Shown here piece after piece: positions 1 to 8,637 of a stretch of 64,000 bases of DNA (positions within the stretch are counted from its first letter, which is position 1; every line of letters begins with the position of its first letter). The translations under genes were made by a program, and so were the position numbers. Source of the DNA: Marinobacterium sp. (GTDB lineage: Bacteria > Pseudomonadota > Gammaproteobacteria > Pseudomonadales > Balneatricaceae); contig JAOXSF010000040.1 in assembly GCA_025800125.1 (NCBI GenBank), positions 1 to 64,000 on the forward strand, in the 5' to 3' direction. Under the pieces are notes generated by a model. That model saw only the letters and a list, made by a program, of their open reading frames with translations, searched no databases and was not told the origin of the DNA.

Positions 1-93
1 TGTGGTGTCACTCACGACCGCGATGTAAACGCGGCCATGAATATACTTGCGGTCGGGCTGGGCCGTCCTGTCGAGGGAAAGGTAGCGGCATAA
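1..93 (+). CDS. tnpB: TnpB (IS200/IS605-family OrfB) C-terminal fragment, cut by window edge
   Basis: Frame 1 reads 30 codons to a TAA at 91-93. The peptide contains HDRDVNAAMNIL, the RuvC-III signature of TnpB/OrfB (DRDxNAAxNI), preceded by a Cys-Gly pair that fits the last half of the zinc-ribbon. TnpB is an RNA-guided DNA nuclease carried by IS200/IS605 and IS1341-type elements and is the ancestor group of Cas12. The 5' part lies outside the window, so it cannot be said whether the protein is intact or whether a tnpA accompanies it. The right-end hairpin directly downstream supports a real element. Confidence 0.88.
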   Translation, partial: CGVTHDRDVNAAMNILAVGLGRPVEGKVAA

Positions 94-179
94 GTCGCCC
101 TGGTCTTTGAGCTGTAATGGCTCCTGGAATCCCCTTCGTTCATGGAGGGGAGAAGTCAATGCCTGTCAGCATCGGGCAA
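94..179 (+). ncRNA. IS200/IS605 right end; probable omega RNA 3' end with guide
   Basis: Downstream of the tnpB stop is a hairpin at 131-150 (CCCCT stem, closing AGGGG) followed by GAAGTCAA ending at 159, the typical right-end layout of IS605/IS1341-type elements. In TnpB systems the omega RNA scaffold covers the 3' end of tnpB and the right end, and the guide is read from flanking DNA just past the element end. That would place the guide from 160 (TGCCTGTCAGCATCGG...). The element boundary and guide start are inferred from family architecture; the scaffold probably begins upstream inside tnpB. Confidence 0.6.
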
Positions 180-201
180 TTATCTGAATAGTGTCTCTTT
201 T

Positions 202-459
202 CTATACTTTTTCTTTCCAGTGTATATCTCCGAGTTGTACGTTGACCCAGTCGAAGCCGATACGTCGTGCAACGGCTGCTGCACCATCCAGACTTTTGAA
301 CTCTCGTTCACCCTTGGAGCGCTGGAGGTTCAATGTCATGACTTCGCCTTTATGTGCCAGAAACTTCAATGTCCAGCCTCGGGCCATTGAAACTGGGACC
401 ACCAGACAGGATTCAAAAACTCCTGCATTGAACAGCAGCTTTATCTCCCTTTCCTGCAT
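202..459 (-). CDS. Small conserved protein, plasmid-partition (ParC-like) type, function uncertain
   Basis: 85-residue minus-strand protein with a good Shine-Dalgarno (AAGGGG about 8 nt before ATG at 459). The sequence (IKLLFNAG..., TLNLQRSKGEREFKSLDGAAA, ARRIGFDWVNVQL) resembles small proteins annotated as partition-associated on plasmids and integrated elements; this is recalled family resemblance, not a search. There is no signal peptide or membrane segment. It lies next to a TnpB element and apart from the core genes, consistent with an accessory or plasmid-derived segment. It has no clear operon partner inside the window. Confidence 0.5.
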   Translation of the reverse strand: MQEREIKLLFNAGVFESCLVVPVSMARGWTLKFLAHKGEVMTLNLQRSKGEREFKSLDGAAAVARRIGFDWVNVQLGDIHWKEKV

Positions 460-676
460 TGTTATCCCCTTCAGAAGCAGTAATTCACAGTTGTGAGCAC
501 TTTACATGATGTTCTGACTGTTATCTATCCACTGGTAATTATCTACGGTTGTGTACTTTACTGTCTTCAAAATATCAGTGGTGATTAAGTGTCGCTAAAT
601 TTTCTTTTGTATGAATTTAACTTGCTGATATTAAAAAGCTTTTTGTTGTTATCACAGGCGGCAAATATTTTTGCTG

Positions 677-733
677 GGTGTTGATAACTATTTATCTGGC
701 TTGCTGGCAAGTTGCCAATAGGTGTTGATAACT
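677..733. repeat. Direct repeat pair GGTGTTGATAACT flanking a palindrome
   Basis: Identical 13-mers at 677-689 and 721-733, about four helical turns apart, with the palindrome 705-717 between them. The layout suits a protein-binding array (regulator or iteron-like). The binding protein is unknown. Confidence 0.6.
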
Positions 734-745
734 CTGTGCTGTTAA

Positions 746-776
746 TAAAAACGACGCCTGTAAACGTGTGCGTCGT
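746..776 (-). terminator. Terminator-like hairpin on the minus strand
   Basis: ACGACGC (751-757) pairs with GCGTCGT (770-776). On the minus strand the stem is followed by TTTTTATT. No minus-strand gene to the right is in position to use it, so it may be a relic or an insulator against antisense transcription. Confidence 0.45.
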
Positions 777-937
777 GGATGAAACTTATGCTCTGTGTGC
801 AAATATTCATCATCTGTTTTTAGAAGTTTTTGGCGCAACCCGAAATTGGCTGCTAATACTTACCTAGTGTCCTGGCATGCTTCAGTGCCTGGAATTGAAA
901 AGCTGCAACGAAACCGGTTGGGTGAAGGATCTTGAAT

Positions 938-1252
938 ATGTCAGGGAATGAGCAGTCAGGGAGTGAGGTACTGGTGTTGCCAGTTGAACTTTCTATTCAG
1001 GAAGTCGATGACTGGCAGAGCCGCTTGCAGTCCATTCTTGAAAATATTGAGACGCCTGTACTCAGCGCTGCTGAGGTGGAGCGTGTTGATACCGCTTTTC
1101 TGCAATTACTGACTTCATTCTGTGAAACCTGTCGCCAACAACATCGCGCTGTTGTCTGGAAAGGCTGCTCCAGCAATTTCCGGATTTCTGCTGCCCTGTT
1201 GGGGCTTGAGCAGGCGCTGGGCATTCATGATCAGCCAGCTGGCATTGATTGA
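938..1252 (+). CDS. STAS-domain protein, first gene of the chemotaxis cluster
   Basis: 104 residues from ATG 938, chosen because GAAGGA sits 8 nt upstream; a TTG at 932 is less well spaced. It is a single MlaB/SpoIIAA-like STAS domain. The usual DSSxL phospho-loop reads D51-T-A-F-L, so the second Ser, the site phosphorylated in SpoIIAA, is Ala and only Thr52 could accept phosphate. It lies 68 nt before cheY. Such STAS genes commonly open F7-type clusters; whether it responds to the kinase/phosphatase at the far end of the cluster is an inference. Confidence 0.75.
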   Translation: MSGNEQSGSEVLVLPVELSIQEVDDWQSRLQSILENIETPVLSAAEVERVDTAFLQLLTSFCETCRQQHRAVVWKGCSSNFRISAALLGLEQALGIHDQPAGID

Positions 1253-1320
1253 GGCTTCAGGGAATTTCTTCCTGCATGGATGGTAGATACAGATAAACAG
1301 GTCTGACAGAGGTATAGATT

Positions 1321-1683
1321 ATGGCGAGCATACTGGTAGTTGATGATTCTTCGTCTCTGCGCAATATGGTGACTTTTACATTGAAGCAGGAAGGCTTTGA
1401 GGTTGTTGAGGCTGCGGATGGAAAGGAAGCGCTGAGTAAAGCCCGTGGGGGGCGCTTTGATCTGGTGTTATCAGACGTCAATATGCCCGTGATGGATGGC
1501 ATCAGCTTTTGTACGGAGCTGCGAAAATTACCTGCATTCAGGTTTACACCGGTATTAATGCTGACAACAGAAAGTTCACCAGACATGAAACAGCGCGGAA
1601 AATCAGCCGGTGCAACCGGTTGGCTGGTCAAGCCTTTTAATCCGGCCAAACTGTTGTCCACAATCCGTCGAGTTATCCGGTAA
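1321..1683 (+). CDS. cheY: CheY-type single-domain response regulator
   Basis: 120-residue stand-alone receiver with all canonical residues: acidic pair D8-D9, phospho-acceptor D52 in SDVNMPVMDG, T82/T83 and K104 in LVKPF. It receives phosphate from the CheA encoded 6 nt downstream. There is no output domain. Whether this CheY acts on the flagellar motor or only within the F7 array is not evident; in Pseudomonas the equivalent cluster does not set basal swimming behaviour, so a signalling or phosphate-sink role is possible. It is followed almost immediately by cheA, so translation is probably coupled. Confidence 0.93.
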   Translation: MASILVVDDSSSLRNMVTFTLKQEGFEVVEAADGKEALSKARGGRFDLVLSDVNMPVMDGISFCTELRKLPAFRFTPVLMLTTESSPDMKQRGKSAGATGWLVKPFNPAKLLSTIRRVIR

Positions 1684-1689
1684 CCGGTT

Positions 1690-3948
1690 ATGAGTATCGA
1701 CCTGTCTCAGTTTATTCCAACTTTCCTTGAAGAAAGCTTTGAAGGATTGGCAGTGATGGAATCGGGCCTGTTGTCACTGAGTTGTGCGAATGACACTGAT
1801 TGTGATGCAGAAACCATCAACGCTATCTTCAGGGCTGCCCACTCTATCAAGGGTGGGGCAGGAACCTTCGGTTTTCATGCGGTTTCTGAGTTTACTCATA
1901 TTGCTGAAACCCTGCTGGATCAGCTGCGCGGCGGGCAACGCCTGGTCAGTCATCAGCTGGTTAATCTGTTGCTTGAGTCGGTTGACTGCATTCGAAGCTT
2001 GCTGGAGTCAGCCCGTGATGGTGTTGAATGTAGTGAACCGCAGGTTGATAGCATTGCCCGGCAACTACAAGCGCTACTGGATGCCACAGAGGGTCAATCT
2101 GCTGACGCTGGTGTGGTGTTGAAACATGAGCTTTCTGCGAACGAAAAGCCGGCTGGCTGGCGCATTAATTTTATACCTGAACCACAACTGTTACAGACCG
2201 GCAATGAACCCCTTCTGATGTTTCAGGCACTGGAGGATTTGGGTGAACTGACTGTTGAGGTGAATACAAAGCAGTTACCGATACTGGTTGAGCTTGTACC
2301 TCAGACGTTATGTCTGCAATGGACATTAACTGTGAGAGGTGACTGTGAACGCGATCAGATTCTGGAAATTTTTGAATGGGTTGAAGATGAATGTGAGCTG
2401 ACCATAGAACCGCTGGCTGACCCGATGCTGCCTCCTGGCCCGGCTGTGACCCCTGCCGTCAGTCATCAGACTGTCACGGCCGTACCGTCCGATGTTGAAA
2501 CAGGTACTACTGGCCAGTCTGAGAACGGTGTGCGTAATAGTGTAAAAAACAGCAGTGTAAAAAGCAGCAGTGTAAAAAACAGCAATGTCAGCATGCGCAA
2601 TACGCAGCCTCGTAAGGCAGGTCAGGAAGCCAGCTCTATCCGTGTTGATATAGATAAGGTTGATGCGTTGATAAACCGGGTGGGGGAACTGGTGATTACC
2701 CAGTCAATGTTGTGTCAGGCTGGTGAATGCCTGATGCAGGATGAAACTCTGGTGAAAGATAATGCTGCAACCTGCAACCTTGCAGAGGGGTTAAGCCTGC
2801 TTGCGCGTAATACCCGTGACCTCCAGGAGGAGGTGATGCGTATTCGTATGTTGCCGATCAGCTTTGTATTCAACCGCTTTCCCCGCATGGTGCATGATCT
2901 CAGCGGCCAGCTGGGTAAGCAGGTTAGCCTGACCATGGCAGGGGAGCAGACCGAGCTTGATAAGACTGTGATGGAAAAGCTCGGTGACCCGATGGTTCAT
3001 CTGGTGCGTAACTCGCTGGATCATGGGCTGGAGTTACCCGAAGAACGGATTGCCGCAGGTAAGGACGCCGGTGGCACTGTTCATCTCAGCGCCTGCCACC
3101 AGGGCGGCTACATCCTGATTGAAATCCGTGATGATGGCAGAGGGTTGAATACGCAAAAGATTTTTGCCAAGGCAGTCAGTAATGGCCTGATATCCCATGA
3201 TGCCAGCCTGGGCGAAAGTGACATACATGAGCTGATCTTTATGCCGGGGTTTTCCACGGCTGAAGAAGTCAGCGATCTGTCCGGGCGTGGTGTAGGTATG
3301 GATGTGGTGCGCCGTAATATCGAGTCGCTTGGGGGCCATGTCAGTGTGCAATCACAGGCAGGTTCAGGCTCCACATTCAGTATTCGTTTACCCCTGACAC
3401 TGGCCATTCTTGACGGTCAGCTGATCCGTACCGGCCCTTGTGAAATTGGTGTTCTGCCACTGGTGTCCATCGTGGAGTCACAGCAACTGGACGCTGCTGC
3501 TATTCGTGTTATTGCAGGACAGCCACGCCTCTATTGTTTTCGGGATGAATATATACCGCTAATTCATCTTCAGCAGTTGTTTGACCTGCCGGGTACCTGC
3601 TCGCCGCTGGAGCATTGTCTGCTGGTGATTGTTGAAGGAAATGGCCAGCGTGCAGGCTTGCTGGTTGATGAATTGCAGGGACAGCAGCAGGTGGTGATAA
3701 AAAGTCTGGAGCGCAATTATCGGCGTGTTCCCGGTTTAGCCGGGGCCACCATTCTCGGGAATGGCAGTGTTGCCTTGATTCTTGATGTGCCTGGGGTCAT
3801 TCGGATGGCGCAACAGCAGGCTCCACAACCACTGCCCGGAGCTGTTGCAATGGTTGAACCCGTTATCACAAGGCCCGCTACAGGAGGTGTGCCTTCTATG
3901 GAAGCCGTTGAAGATCTACCTGACAGGGAGGTGGGTATCTATGGCTGA
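1690..3948 (+). CDS. cheA: Chemotaxis histidine kinase CheA
   Basis: 752 residues. Order: N-terminal Hpt domain with phospho-His51 in AAHSIKGGAGTFGF; a divergent middle region; a linker of about 285-300 made of Ser/Val/Lys/Asn tandem repeats; dimerisation helices; HATPase with N box around 440 (HLVRNSLDHGLE), G1 around 480 (RDDGRGL) and G2 around 530 (GRGVGMDVV); and a CheW-like regulatory domain to the C-terminus. It autophosphorylates on His and feeds CheY and CheB. Its stop overlaps the cheW start by 8 nt, indicating coupled translation. Confidence 0.96.
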   Translation: MSIDLSQFIPTFLEESFEGLAVMESGLLSLSCANDTDCDAETINAIFRAAHSIKGGAGTFGFHAVSEFTHIAETLLDQLRGGQRLVSHQLVNLLLESVDCIRSLLESARDGVECSEPQVDSIARQLQALLDATEGQSADAGVVLKHELSANEKPAGWRINFIPEPQLLQTGNEPLLMFQALEDLGELTVEVNTKQLPILVELVPQTLCLQWTLTVRGDCERDQILEIFEWVEDECELTIEPLADPMLPPGPAVTPAVSHQTVTAVPSDVETGTTGQSENGVRNSVKNSSVKSSSVKNSNVSMRNTQPRKAGQEASSIRVDIDKVDALINRVGELVITQSMLCQAGECLMQDETLVKDNAATCNLAEGLSLLARNTRDLQEEVMRIRMLPISFVFNRFPRMVHDLSGQLGKQVSLTMAGEQTELDKTVMEKLGDPMVHLVRNSLDHGLELPEERIAAGKDAGGTVHLSACHQGGYILIEIRDDGRGLNTQKIFAKAVSNGLISHDASLGESDIHELIFMPGFSTAEEVSDLSGRGVGMDVVRRNIESLGGHVSVQSQAGSGSTFSIRLPLTLAILDGQLIRTGPCEIGVLPLVSIVESQQLDAAAIRVIAGQPRLYCFRDEYIPLIHLQQLFDLPGTCSPLEHCLLVIVEGNGQRAGLLVDELQGQQQVVIKSLERNYRRVPGLAGATILGNGSVALILDVPGVIRMAQQQAPQPLPGAVAMVEPVITRPATGGVPSMEAVEDLPDREVGIYG
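2539..2583 (+). repeat. 15-nt tandem repeat x3 inside cheA linker
   Basis: Units AGTGTAAAAAACAGC, AGTGTAAAAAGCAGC and AGTGTAAAAAACAGC lie head to tail, followed by a degenerate partial unit. Each adds five in-frame residues (S/N-S-V-K-N/S) in the flexible region before the dimerisation domain. Confidence 0.9.
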
Positions 3949-4450
3949 ACAGGCAAAGGGAACTGTGGTAACGGAAGTAGCTGAGCCTTGTCAGCAATAT
4001 CTGAGTTTTATGTTGAATGGTGAGGAGTATGCGCTGGATATTCTGTGCGTACAGGAACTGCGGGGCTGGTGTCGTGCTACCGCTGTACCAGGGAGTCCGG
4101 CGTTTATGTGCGGTGTTATCAATCTCAGGGGTGAAATTATACCGGTTATTGATCTGCGCTGCCGCTTTGGCCTGCCTGTGGTTGAGCCTTCTCATGAAAC
4201 TGTGGTGATTGTGCTCAGAGTGGCACCTGCGGGAAGGATATTGGGGGTCGTCGTTGATGCGATGGCGGAAACCTGTGAGCTGGTCAGTAATGAAATTGTG
4301 ACTCCGCCTGCTCAGATAGAGGGGATACCCGCTGAGTATGTTCAGGGGCTGGCAACACTGGATGAGCGAATGCTGGTGGTGCTGGACGCACCAGCATTAT
4401 TGGCAATGGCCGAACTGACAGGTCAGGGCGGTATAGAAGATGAATGTTGA
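3941..4450 (+). CDS. cheW: Chemotaxis coupling protein CheW
   Basis: 169 residues from ATG 3941, preceded by GGGAGG. A longer in-frame reading upstream only overlaps cheA and lacks a ribosome site. It is one CheW SH3-like domain starting QQYLSFMLNGEEYALDI, with the family segment VINLRGEIIPVIDLR. It bridges CheA to receptors in the array. It overlaps the cheA stop by 8 nt and is followed 60 nt later by the Aer-like receptor it most likely couples. Confidence 0.95.
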   Translation: MAEQAKGTVVTEVAEPCQQYLSFMLNGEEYALDILCVQELRGWCRATAVPGSPAFMCGVINLRGEIIPVIDLRCRFGLPVVEPSHETVVIVLRVAPAGRILGVVVDAMAETCELVSNEIVTPPAQIEGIPAEYVQGLATLDERMLVVLDAPALLAMAELTGQGGIEDEC

Positions 4451-4510
4451 TATACAGCCCGGGACTGATTGCGCTATGGCGCAACTGTCATGGAAGGAAG
4501 GAACGGAATA

Positions 4511-6841
4511 ATGAAAGTAAATATGCCGGTCACAGATATAGAAGTGAAGCTGAAGGATGGTGACGAGCTGGTTACCCGAACAGACCTCAAAGGCGTCATC
4601 ACCTACGTGAACCCCGCATTTGTTGAGATCAGTGGTTTCAGCAGTGAAGAACTGCTGGGAGCAAGCCACAATATTGTTCGTCACCCGGATATGCCTGCTG
4701 CGGCATTCAAAGACTTGTGGGATACGCTTCAACTGGGGCGTCCATGGACAAAGATGGTAAAGAATCGCTGTAAAAACGGTGGTTACTACTGGGTTAAAGC
4801 TAATGTGACGCCCATCATGAAAGGTGGCCGAATCACTGGTTATATGTCTGTGCGTACCCGTCCCTCTGAAACAGAAATCAGCGCAGCCCGGACGCTTTAT
4901 CAGCAGTTGAACGAGGGAGCTGAAACCTTACCTTCGCCACAGGCATTACAGGCCCAGACATTGCAGCAAAGTGTTATCAGGTTAGCGGTGCTGGCTTCGC
5001 TGCTGATGGCTTTTTGTGCGGGTGCAGGATGGGCGGCAGGGCAGCCTGTTACAGGTGCTCTGGCCGCTGCATTAGTAGGGTTCGGGGTAATGCTGGTGGG
5101 CAGTCTGAGATTGGTGCGTTATCAGGTACAGCGACCTCTGCAACAGACTGTCAGCATGTTACGCAGGCTCTCTGAAGGGGACTACTACCTGCCAGTACCG
5201 GTTGATGAGCCAGGAGAAACCGGTGAATTGAACCGGGCCGTCAAGTCACTGGCGATCAAGCTTGGGTTTGAGGTGAATGATGCCCGGGAGCAGGCATATC
5301 GTGCCCAGAGAGTTAAGCAAGCGCTGGATAACGTCGCCTCCTGCGTCATGATGGCAGACCCGGAAGGCCGGATTATCTACATGAATGAAGCGGTGACGCA
5401 GATGATGCTGGGGGCAGAGGATGATTTGCGCACAGTATTACCTGATTTTGATGCCCGCCAGCTTGTCGGGCGGAGTATGGATGATTTTCACCGCCAGCCG
5501 GAGCATCAGCGCAATATGTTGAGTTCATTGACGGGCCGCTTTCAGGGGCGTATTCAGGCTGGCCGACGTAGCTTTGATCTGATTGCCAACCCTGTGCTGG
5601 CTGATGACGGCAGTCGCCTGGGAACGGTAGTGGAGTGGGCTGATGTGACGGATCAGCTACTGGCTGAACAGCAGATTGAACAGCTGATTGAACAGGCAGC
5701 ACAGGGACAGCTGGATGGACGGCTGGAAATTGATATGTACCAGGGGTTTATGCGCAACGTGGCATTGGGCGTTAACCAGATGCTGGATGCAATGGTTGAG
5801 CCTGTTAAAGAGTTGCGACTGGTGCTGACTGGATTAGCTGAGGGAGATCTGACCCGTCAGATGAACGGTGATTTTCACGGTGAATTTGCCCACCTTGATG
5901 AAGCTATTAATACCTCTATGCACAAGTTGCAGCAGATGGTTGGTGAGATCCGCCAGGCAGGGGCGTCTATTACCACAGGGGCTTCAGAGATTGCGCATGG
6001 CAACAGCACACTAAGTCAGCGTACTGAAGCACAGGCGGCTAGCCTGGAAGAGACAGCAGCCAGCATGGAAGAGATGACCAGTACGGTGAAAAAAAATGCG
6101 GAGAATGCGCAGGAAGCAGATCGGCTAGCGTCAGATGCCCGGTTGCTGGCTGAGCGAGGAGGCGATATTTCCGCGCGGGTCGTGAACTCCATGGATGAGA
6201 TCAGTCAGTCGTCGGGTCGTATTGCAGAGATTATCGGTGTGATTGATGAAATTGCATTCCAGACTAACCTGCTGGCGCTAAATGCAGCTGTAGAAGCTGC
6301 CCGTGCCGGTGAACAGGGCCGGGGGTTTGCTGTGGTTGCATCTGAGGTACGTAACCTGGCACAACGTAGTGCCAGTGCTGCCCGTGAGATAAAAGCACTG
6401 ATCAGCGACAGTGTCGATAAGGTTGAAGAAGGTGCGCGTTATGTGGATGAGTCCGGAAAAGCGTTACAGGAGATCATGACCGCTGTTGAAGCTGTATCTG
6501 CCATTATCGGTGAGATTGCCAACGCCAGCCAGGAGCAGGCAACGGGGATTGATCAGGTTAATACGGCGGTAAATCAGATGGACGAGGGCACGCAGCAGAA
6601 TGCCGCGCTGGTAGAAGAGGTTGCTGCTGCCTCCGAGTCGATGGAGTCACAGGCTCGACAGCTTCAATCGCTGGTTAACTTCTTCCAGGTAGGGAGTACA
6701 CAGAACGCAACGCAGCCAGCAGGGCCGGTAAATACCGTGCTACCTGCCATATCCAGGACTGCGTCTGCGCCTGTAATTGTGTCGGCTACTTCCAGAACCC
6801 GGCAGCCAGTAGTGGCAGAGGAGGAGTGGGAAGAGTTCTGA
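4511..6841 (+). CDS. Aer-like PAS-HAMP methyl-accepting receptor with CheR-docking tail
   Basis: 776 residues from ATG 4511, preceded by AAGGAAGGAA; an in-frame ATG at 4469 lacks a ribosome site. The N-terminal PAS carries [17 protein letters not shown], closely matching the FAD-PAS of E. coli Aer. Next come one hydrophobic hairpin (about 165-205) with no periplasmic domain, a HAMP, a second PAS (about 275-375), a second HAMP-like helix pair and an MCP signalling module with the hairpin tip (about 590-625). The protein ends EEWEEF; a C-terminal xWxxF pentapeptide tethers CheR in several receptors, including the GWEEF end of Pseudomonas McpB/Aer2. Redox or oxygen sensing is inferred. Confidence 0.92.
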   Translation: MKVNMPVTDIEVKLKDGDELVTRTDLKGVITYVNPAFVEISGFSSEELLGASHNIVRHPDMPAAAFKDLWDTLQLGRPWTKMVKNRCKNGGYYWVKANVTPIMKGGRITGYMSVRTRPSETEISAARTLYQQLNEGAETLPSPQALQAQTLQQSVIRLAVLASLLMAFCAGAGWAAGQPVTGALAAALVGFGVMLVGSLRLVRYQVQRPLQQTVSMLRRLSEGDYYLPVPVDEPGETGELNRAVKSLAIKLGFEVNDAREQAYRAQRVKQALDNVASCVMMADPEGRIIYMNEAVTQMMLGAEDDLRTVLPDFDARQLVGRSMDDFHRQPEHQRNMLSSLTGRFQGRIQAGRRSFDLIANPVLADDGSRLGTVVEWADVTDQLLAEQQIEQLIEQAAQGQLDGRLEIDMYQGFMRNVALGVNQMLDAMVEPVKELRLVLTGLAEGDLTRQMNGDFHGEFAHLDEAINTSMHKLQQMVGEIRQAGASITTGASEIAHGNSTLSQRTEAQAASLEETAASMEEMTSTVKKNAENAQEADRLASDARLLAERGGDISARVVNSMDEISQSSGRIAEIIGVIDEIAFQTNLLALNAAVEAARAGEQGRGFAVVASEVRNLAQRSASAAREIKALISDSVDKVEEGARYVDESGKALQEIMTAVEAVSAIIGEIANASQEQATGIDQVNTAVNQMDEGTQQNAALVEEVAAASESMESQARQLQSLVNFFQVGSTQNATQPAGPVNTVLPAISRTASAPVIVSATSRTRQPVVAEEEWEEF

Positions 6842-6949
6842 GCAGTCCAGGAGGGCTGCTCTGTTTTCGCTGGATTTGCTAGCGCAGGGATTAACCGGTT
6901 CTGCTGTACGGAAGCGCTACGGATACCCTGGTGACAGAGAGGCGTCAGT

Positions 6950-7795
6950 GTGGCAGAACAACTGACATCATTTGAGCGGGAAGTGCCTTATACACAGGCA
7001 GATTTTAACCGTACACGCAGCATTCTGTACGATTGTGCAGGTATTACGTTAGCTGACCACAAACAGGACATGGCCTATAACCGGCTGGTGCGTCGGCTGC
7101 GAGCGCTGAAGCTGCCAACGTTTCACGCATACTTTTCATACCTTGAACGACATGAAGGTGAGTTTTCCCACTTTATTAATGCGATGACGACCAATCTGAC
7201 CGCATTCTTTCGGGAAAAGCACCATTTCGATTTTCTTGCCGGGCAGCTGATTCCATCTCTGGCTGCTCAGGGTCGACGTTCCATACGGGGCTGGTCTGCG
7301 GGCTGTTCTGTAGGCGAGGAAACTTACAGTATTGCCATTGCCATGAAAGGAATGACACCCGTCAGCATGGATGACTGGTCGATTGAGCTGCATGCAACAG
7401 ACATTGATTCCAGTGTACTGGATACGGCTCGGCAGGGGGTGTACAGCCTGGAGCGTGTGCGGGCATTACCGGCAGAGGTGAAGCGGCAGTGGTTTCTGAG
7501 AGGCATCGGGGCGCAGACGGGTAAAGCGATGGTACGGCCAGAGTTGCGTCAGTTGGTCAGGTTTCATCAACTGAATCTGATGGAACGATGGGATGTGCCA
7601 TCGGCACTGGATTTTGTCTTCTGTCGCAACGTGATGATCTATTTTGATAACGAAACGCAGTCCCGCTTACTTGATCGGATGGCTCAGGTGATCAGACCGG
7701 GAGGTTATCTGTTTGTGGGGCATTCAGAATCGCCGTATCGGCTGACGGATCGCTTTGAACTGATTGGTAAAACGATCTATCAGCGTGTGAAGTAA
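6950..7795 (+). CDS. cheR: Chemotaxis protein methyltransferase CheR
   Basis: 281 residues from GTG 6950 after GAGAGG. The small N-terminal helical domain is followed by a SAM-dependent methyltransferase domain with the glycine motif WSAGCSVGEETYSIA and the FCRNVMIYFD segment typical of CheR. It adds methyl groups from S-adenosylmethionine to receptor glutamates. The upstream receptor ends in a CheR-docking pentapeptide, so the two are probably partners. It is followed by cheD and cheB, giving the full adaptation module. Confidence 0.95.
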   Translation: MAEQLTSFEREVPYTQADFNRTRSILYDCAGITLADHKQDMAYNRLVRRLRALKLPTFHAYFSYLERHEGEFSHFINAMTTNLTAFFREKHHFDFLAGQLIPSLAAQGRRSIRGWSAGCSVGEETYSIAIAMKGMTPVSMDDWSIELHATDIDSSVLDTARQGVYSLERVRALPAEVKRQWFLRGIGAQTGKAMVRPELRQLVRFHQLNLMERWDVPSALDFVFCRNVMIYFDNETQSRLLDRMAQVIRPGGYLFVGHSESPYRLTDRFELIGKTIYQRVK

Positions 7796-7845
7796 CACCA
7801 TTGCACGAGATGGTGTGGGCTTATGTAACAGGGAGGTAATCGCGA

Positions 7846-8613
7846 GTGATTGATCACAGGGCATACAAAACGTTGCCGGGTAACGGAACAGAAAATCAGG
7901 TGACCCAAGGTGATGCACGACCTCAATGCCCGCCAGTGCTCCCTGGCTTTGAACATATGAAGCGTTTCTGGTTGCCCCGTTATCAGCGTTATGCGGTGAA
8001 GGTTCGGCCCGGGGAGCATTACGTCACATCGCATGATGAATTGCTGATGACTACTTTGGGCTCCTGTATCACGGTCTGTTTACGGGATCCTCAGACAGGG
8101 CTGGCGGGCATGAATCACTTTATTTTGCCTGAAAGCTCTTTTCACACGGAAGGCTCTTTTCCCACTGAAAGTTCTTTTCCCACTAAAAGTTCTTTGCTGG
8201 TTGGGCATTCATCCTGTGTTCAAAGCATGAATGCCGGGATTCTATCAATGAGTATGCGCTATGGGACGTTTGCCATGGAGACTCTCATTAATGATCTGTT
8301 GCGGGCCGGTGCCAGCAAACAGAGGCTGGAAGCAAAGGTGACCGGCGGTGGGCAGGTGCTGGGGCGACATTCGATGGTGGGTAAAAACAATATCCGCTTT
8401 ATTCGGGCATTTCTACAGACAGAGGAGGTGCCTGTGCTGAGTGAAGATACTGGCGGTGGCCAGCCACGGCGTGTGATCTATATTGCCCGGGAAGGGCGAT
8501 TACTGGTACGTAAACTGCCCGTCGCTTCCATGAACCGCCTGATGAGAATGGAAGAGGGATATCAGGAAAGTCTGAATAATTCTATGGATGCAGCAGACGC
8601 TGAGCTGTTCTGA
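7846..8613 (+). CDS. cheD: Chemoreceptor glutamine deamidase CheD with repeat insert and xELF tail
   Basis: 255 residues from GTG 7846, chosen for the strong AGGGAGG 9 nt upstream; ATG 7957 would remove the LPGFEHMKRFW segment seen in the gammaproteobacterial family. Catalytic Cys74 (LGSCI) and His91 (MNHFILPE) are present, with a GGG motif later. It deamidates receptor Gln to Glu. Directly after His91 sits a four-unit six-residue repeat (ESSFHT, EGSFPT, ESSFPT, KSSLLV) absent from ordinary CheD. The C-terminus SMDAADAELF matches that of the short MCP three genes on. Confidence 0.93.
   Translation: MIDHRAYKTLPGNGTENQVTQGDARPQCPPVLPGFEHMKRFWLPRYQRYAVKVRPGEHYVTSHDELLMTTLGSCITVCLRDPQTGLAGMNHFILPESSFHTEGSFPTESSFPTKSSLLVGHSSCVQSMNAGILSMSMRYGTFAMETLINDLLRAGASKQRLEAKVTGGGQVLGRHSMVGKNNIRFIRAFLQTEEVPVLSEDTGGGQPRRVIYIAREGRLLVRKLPVASMNRLMRMEEGYQESLNNSMDAADAELF
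8131..8202 (+). repeat. 18-nt tandem repeat x4 inside cheD
   Basis: Units start at 8131, 8149, 8167 and 8185. The middle two differ at only two positions (GAAGGCTCTTTTCCCACT and GAAAGTTCTTTTCCCACT); the outer two are more diverged. The insert is in frame and encodes six residues per unit. Confidence 0.9.
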
Positions 8614-8637
8614 CAGATCAGATATGAGGAAGGGAAG

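Larger units (their letters stand above)
460..937. other. AT-rich intergenic region before the chemotaxis cluster
   Basis: No convincing gene. It holds two copies of GGTGTTGATAACT (677-689 and 721-733, 44 nt apart), a 13-bp palindrome TGGCAA-G-TTGCCA at 705-717 between them, and a GC-rich hairpin at 751-776. The reverse complement of the direct repeat contains TTATCAACA, one mismatch from a DnaA box. The promoter of the chemotaxis cluster should lie in the right part, but no clear sigma-70, sigma-54 or sigma-28 match was found. Confidence 0.5.

Noticed and set aside
832..895. Possible sigma-54 promoter before the chemotaxis cluster (TGGCGC..., TGGCAT...TGCC)
   Set aside because: The GG to GC distance is not the required 10 nt in either case.
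3782..3940. N-terminally extended reading of CheW
   Set aside because: It overlaps the conserved CheA C-terminus and lacks a ribosome site; GGGAGG precedes ATG 3941.
4469..4510. Upstream in-frame ATG for the Aer-like receptor
   Set aside because: No ribosome site and it adds residues not seen in Aer-type PAS receptors; ATG 4511 follows AAGGAAGGAA.
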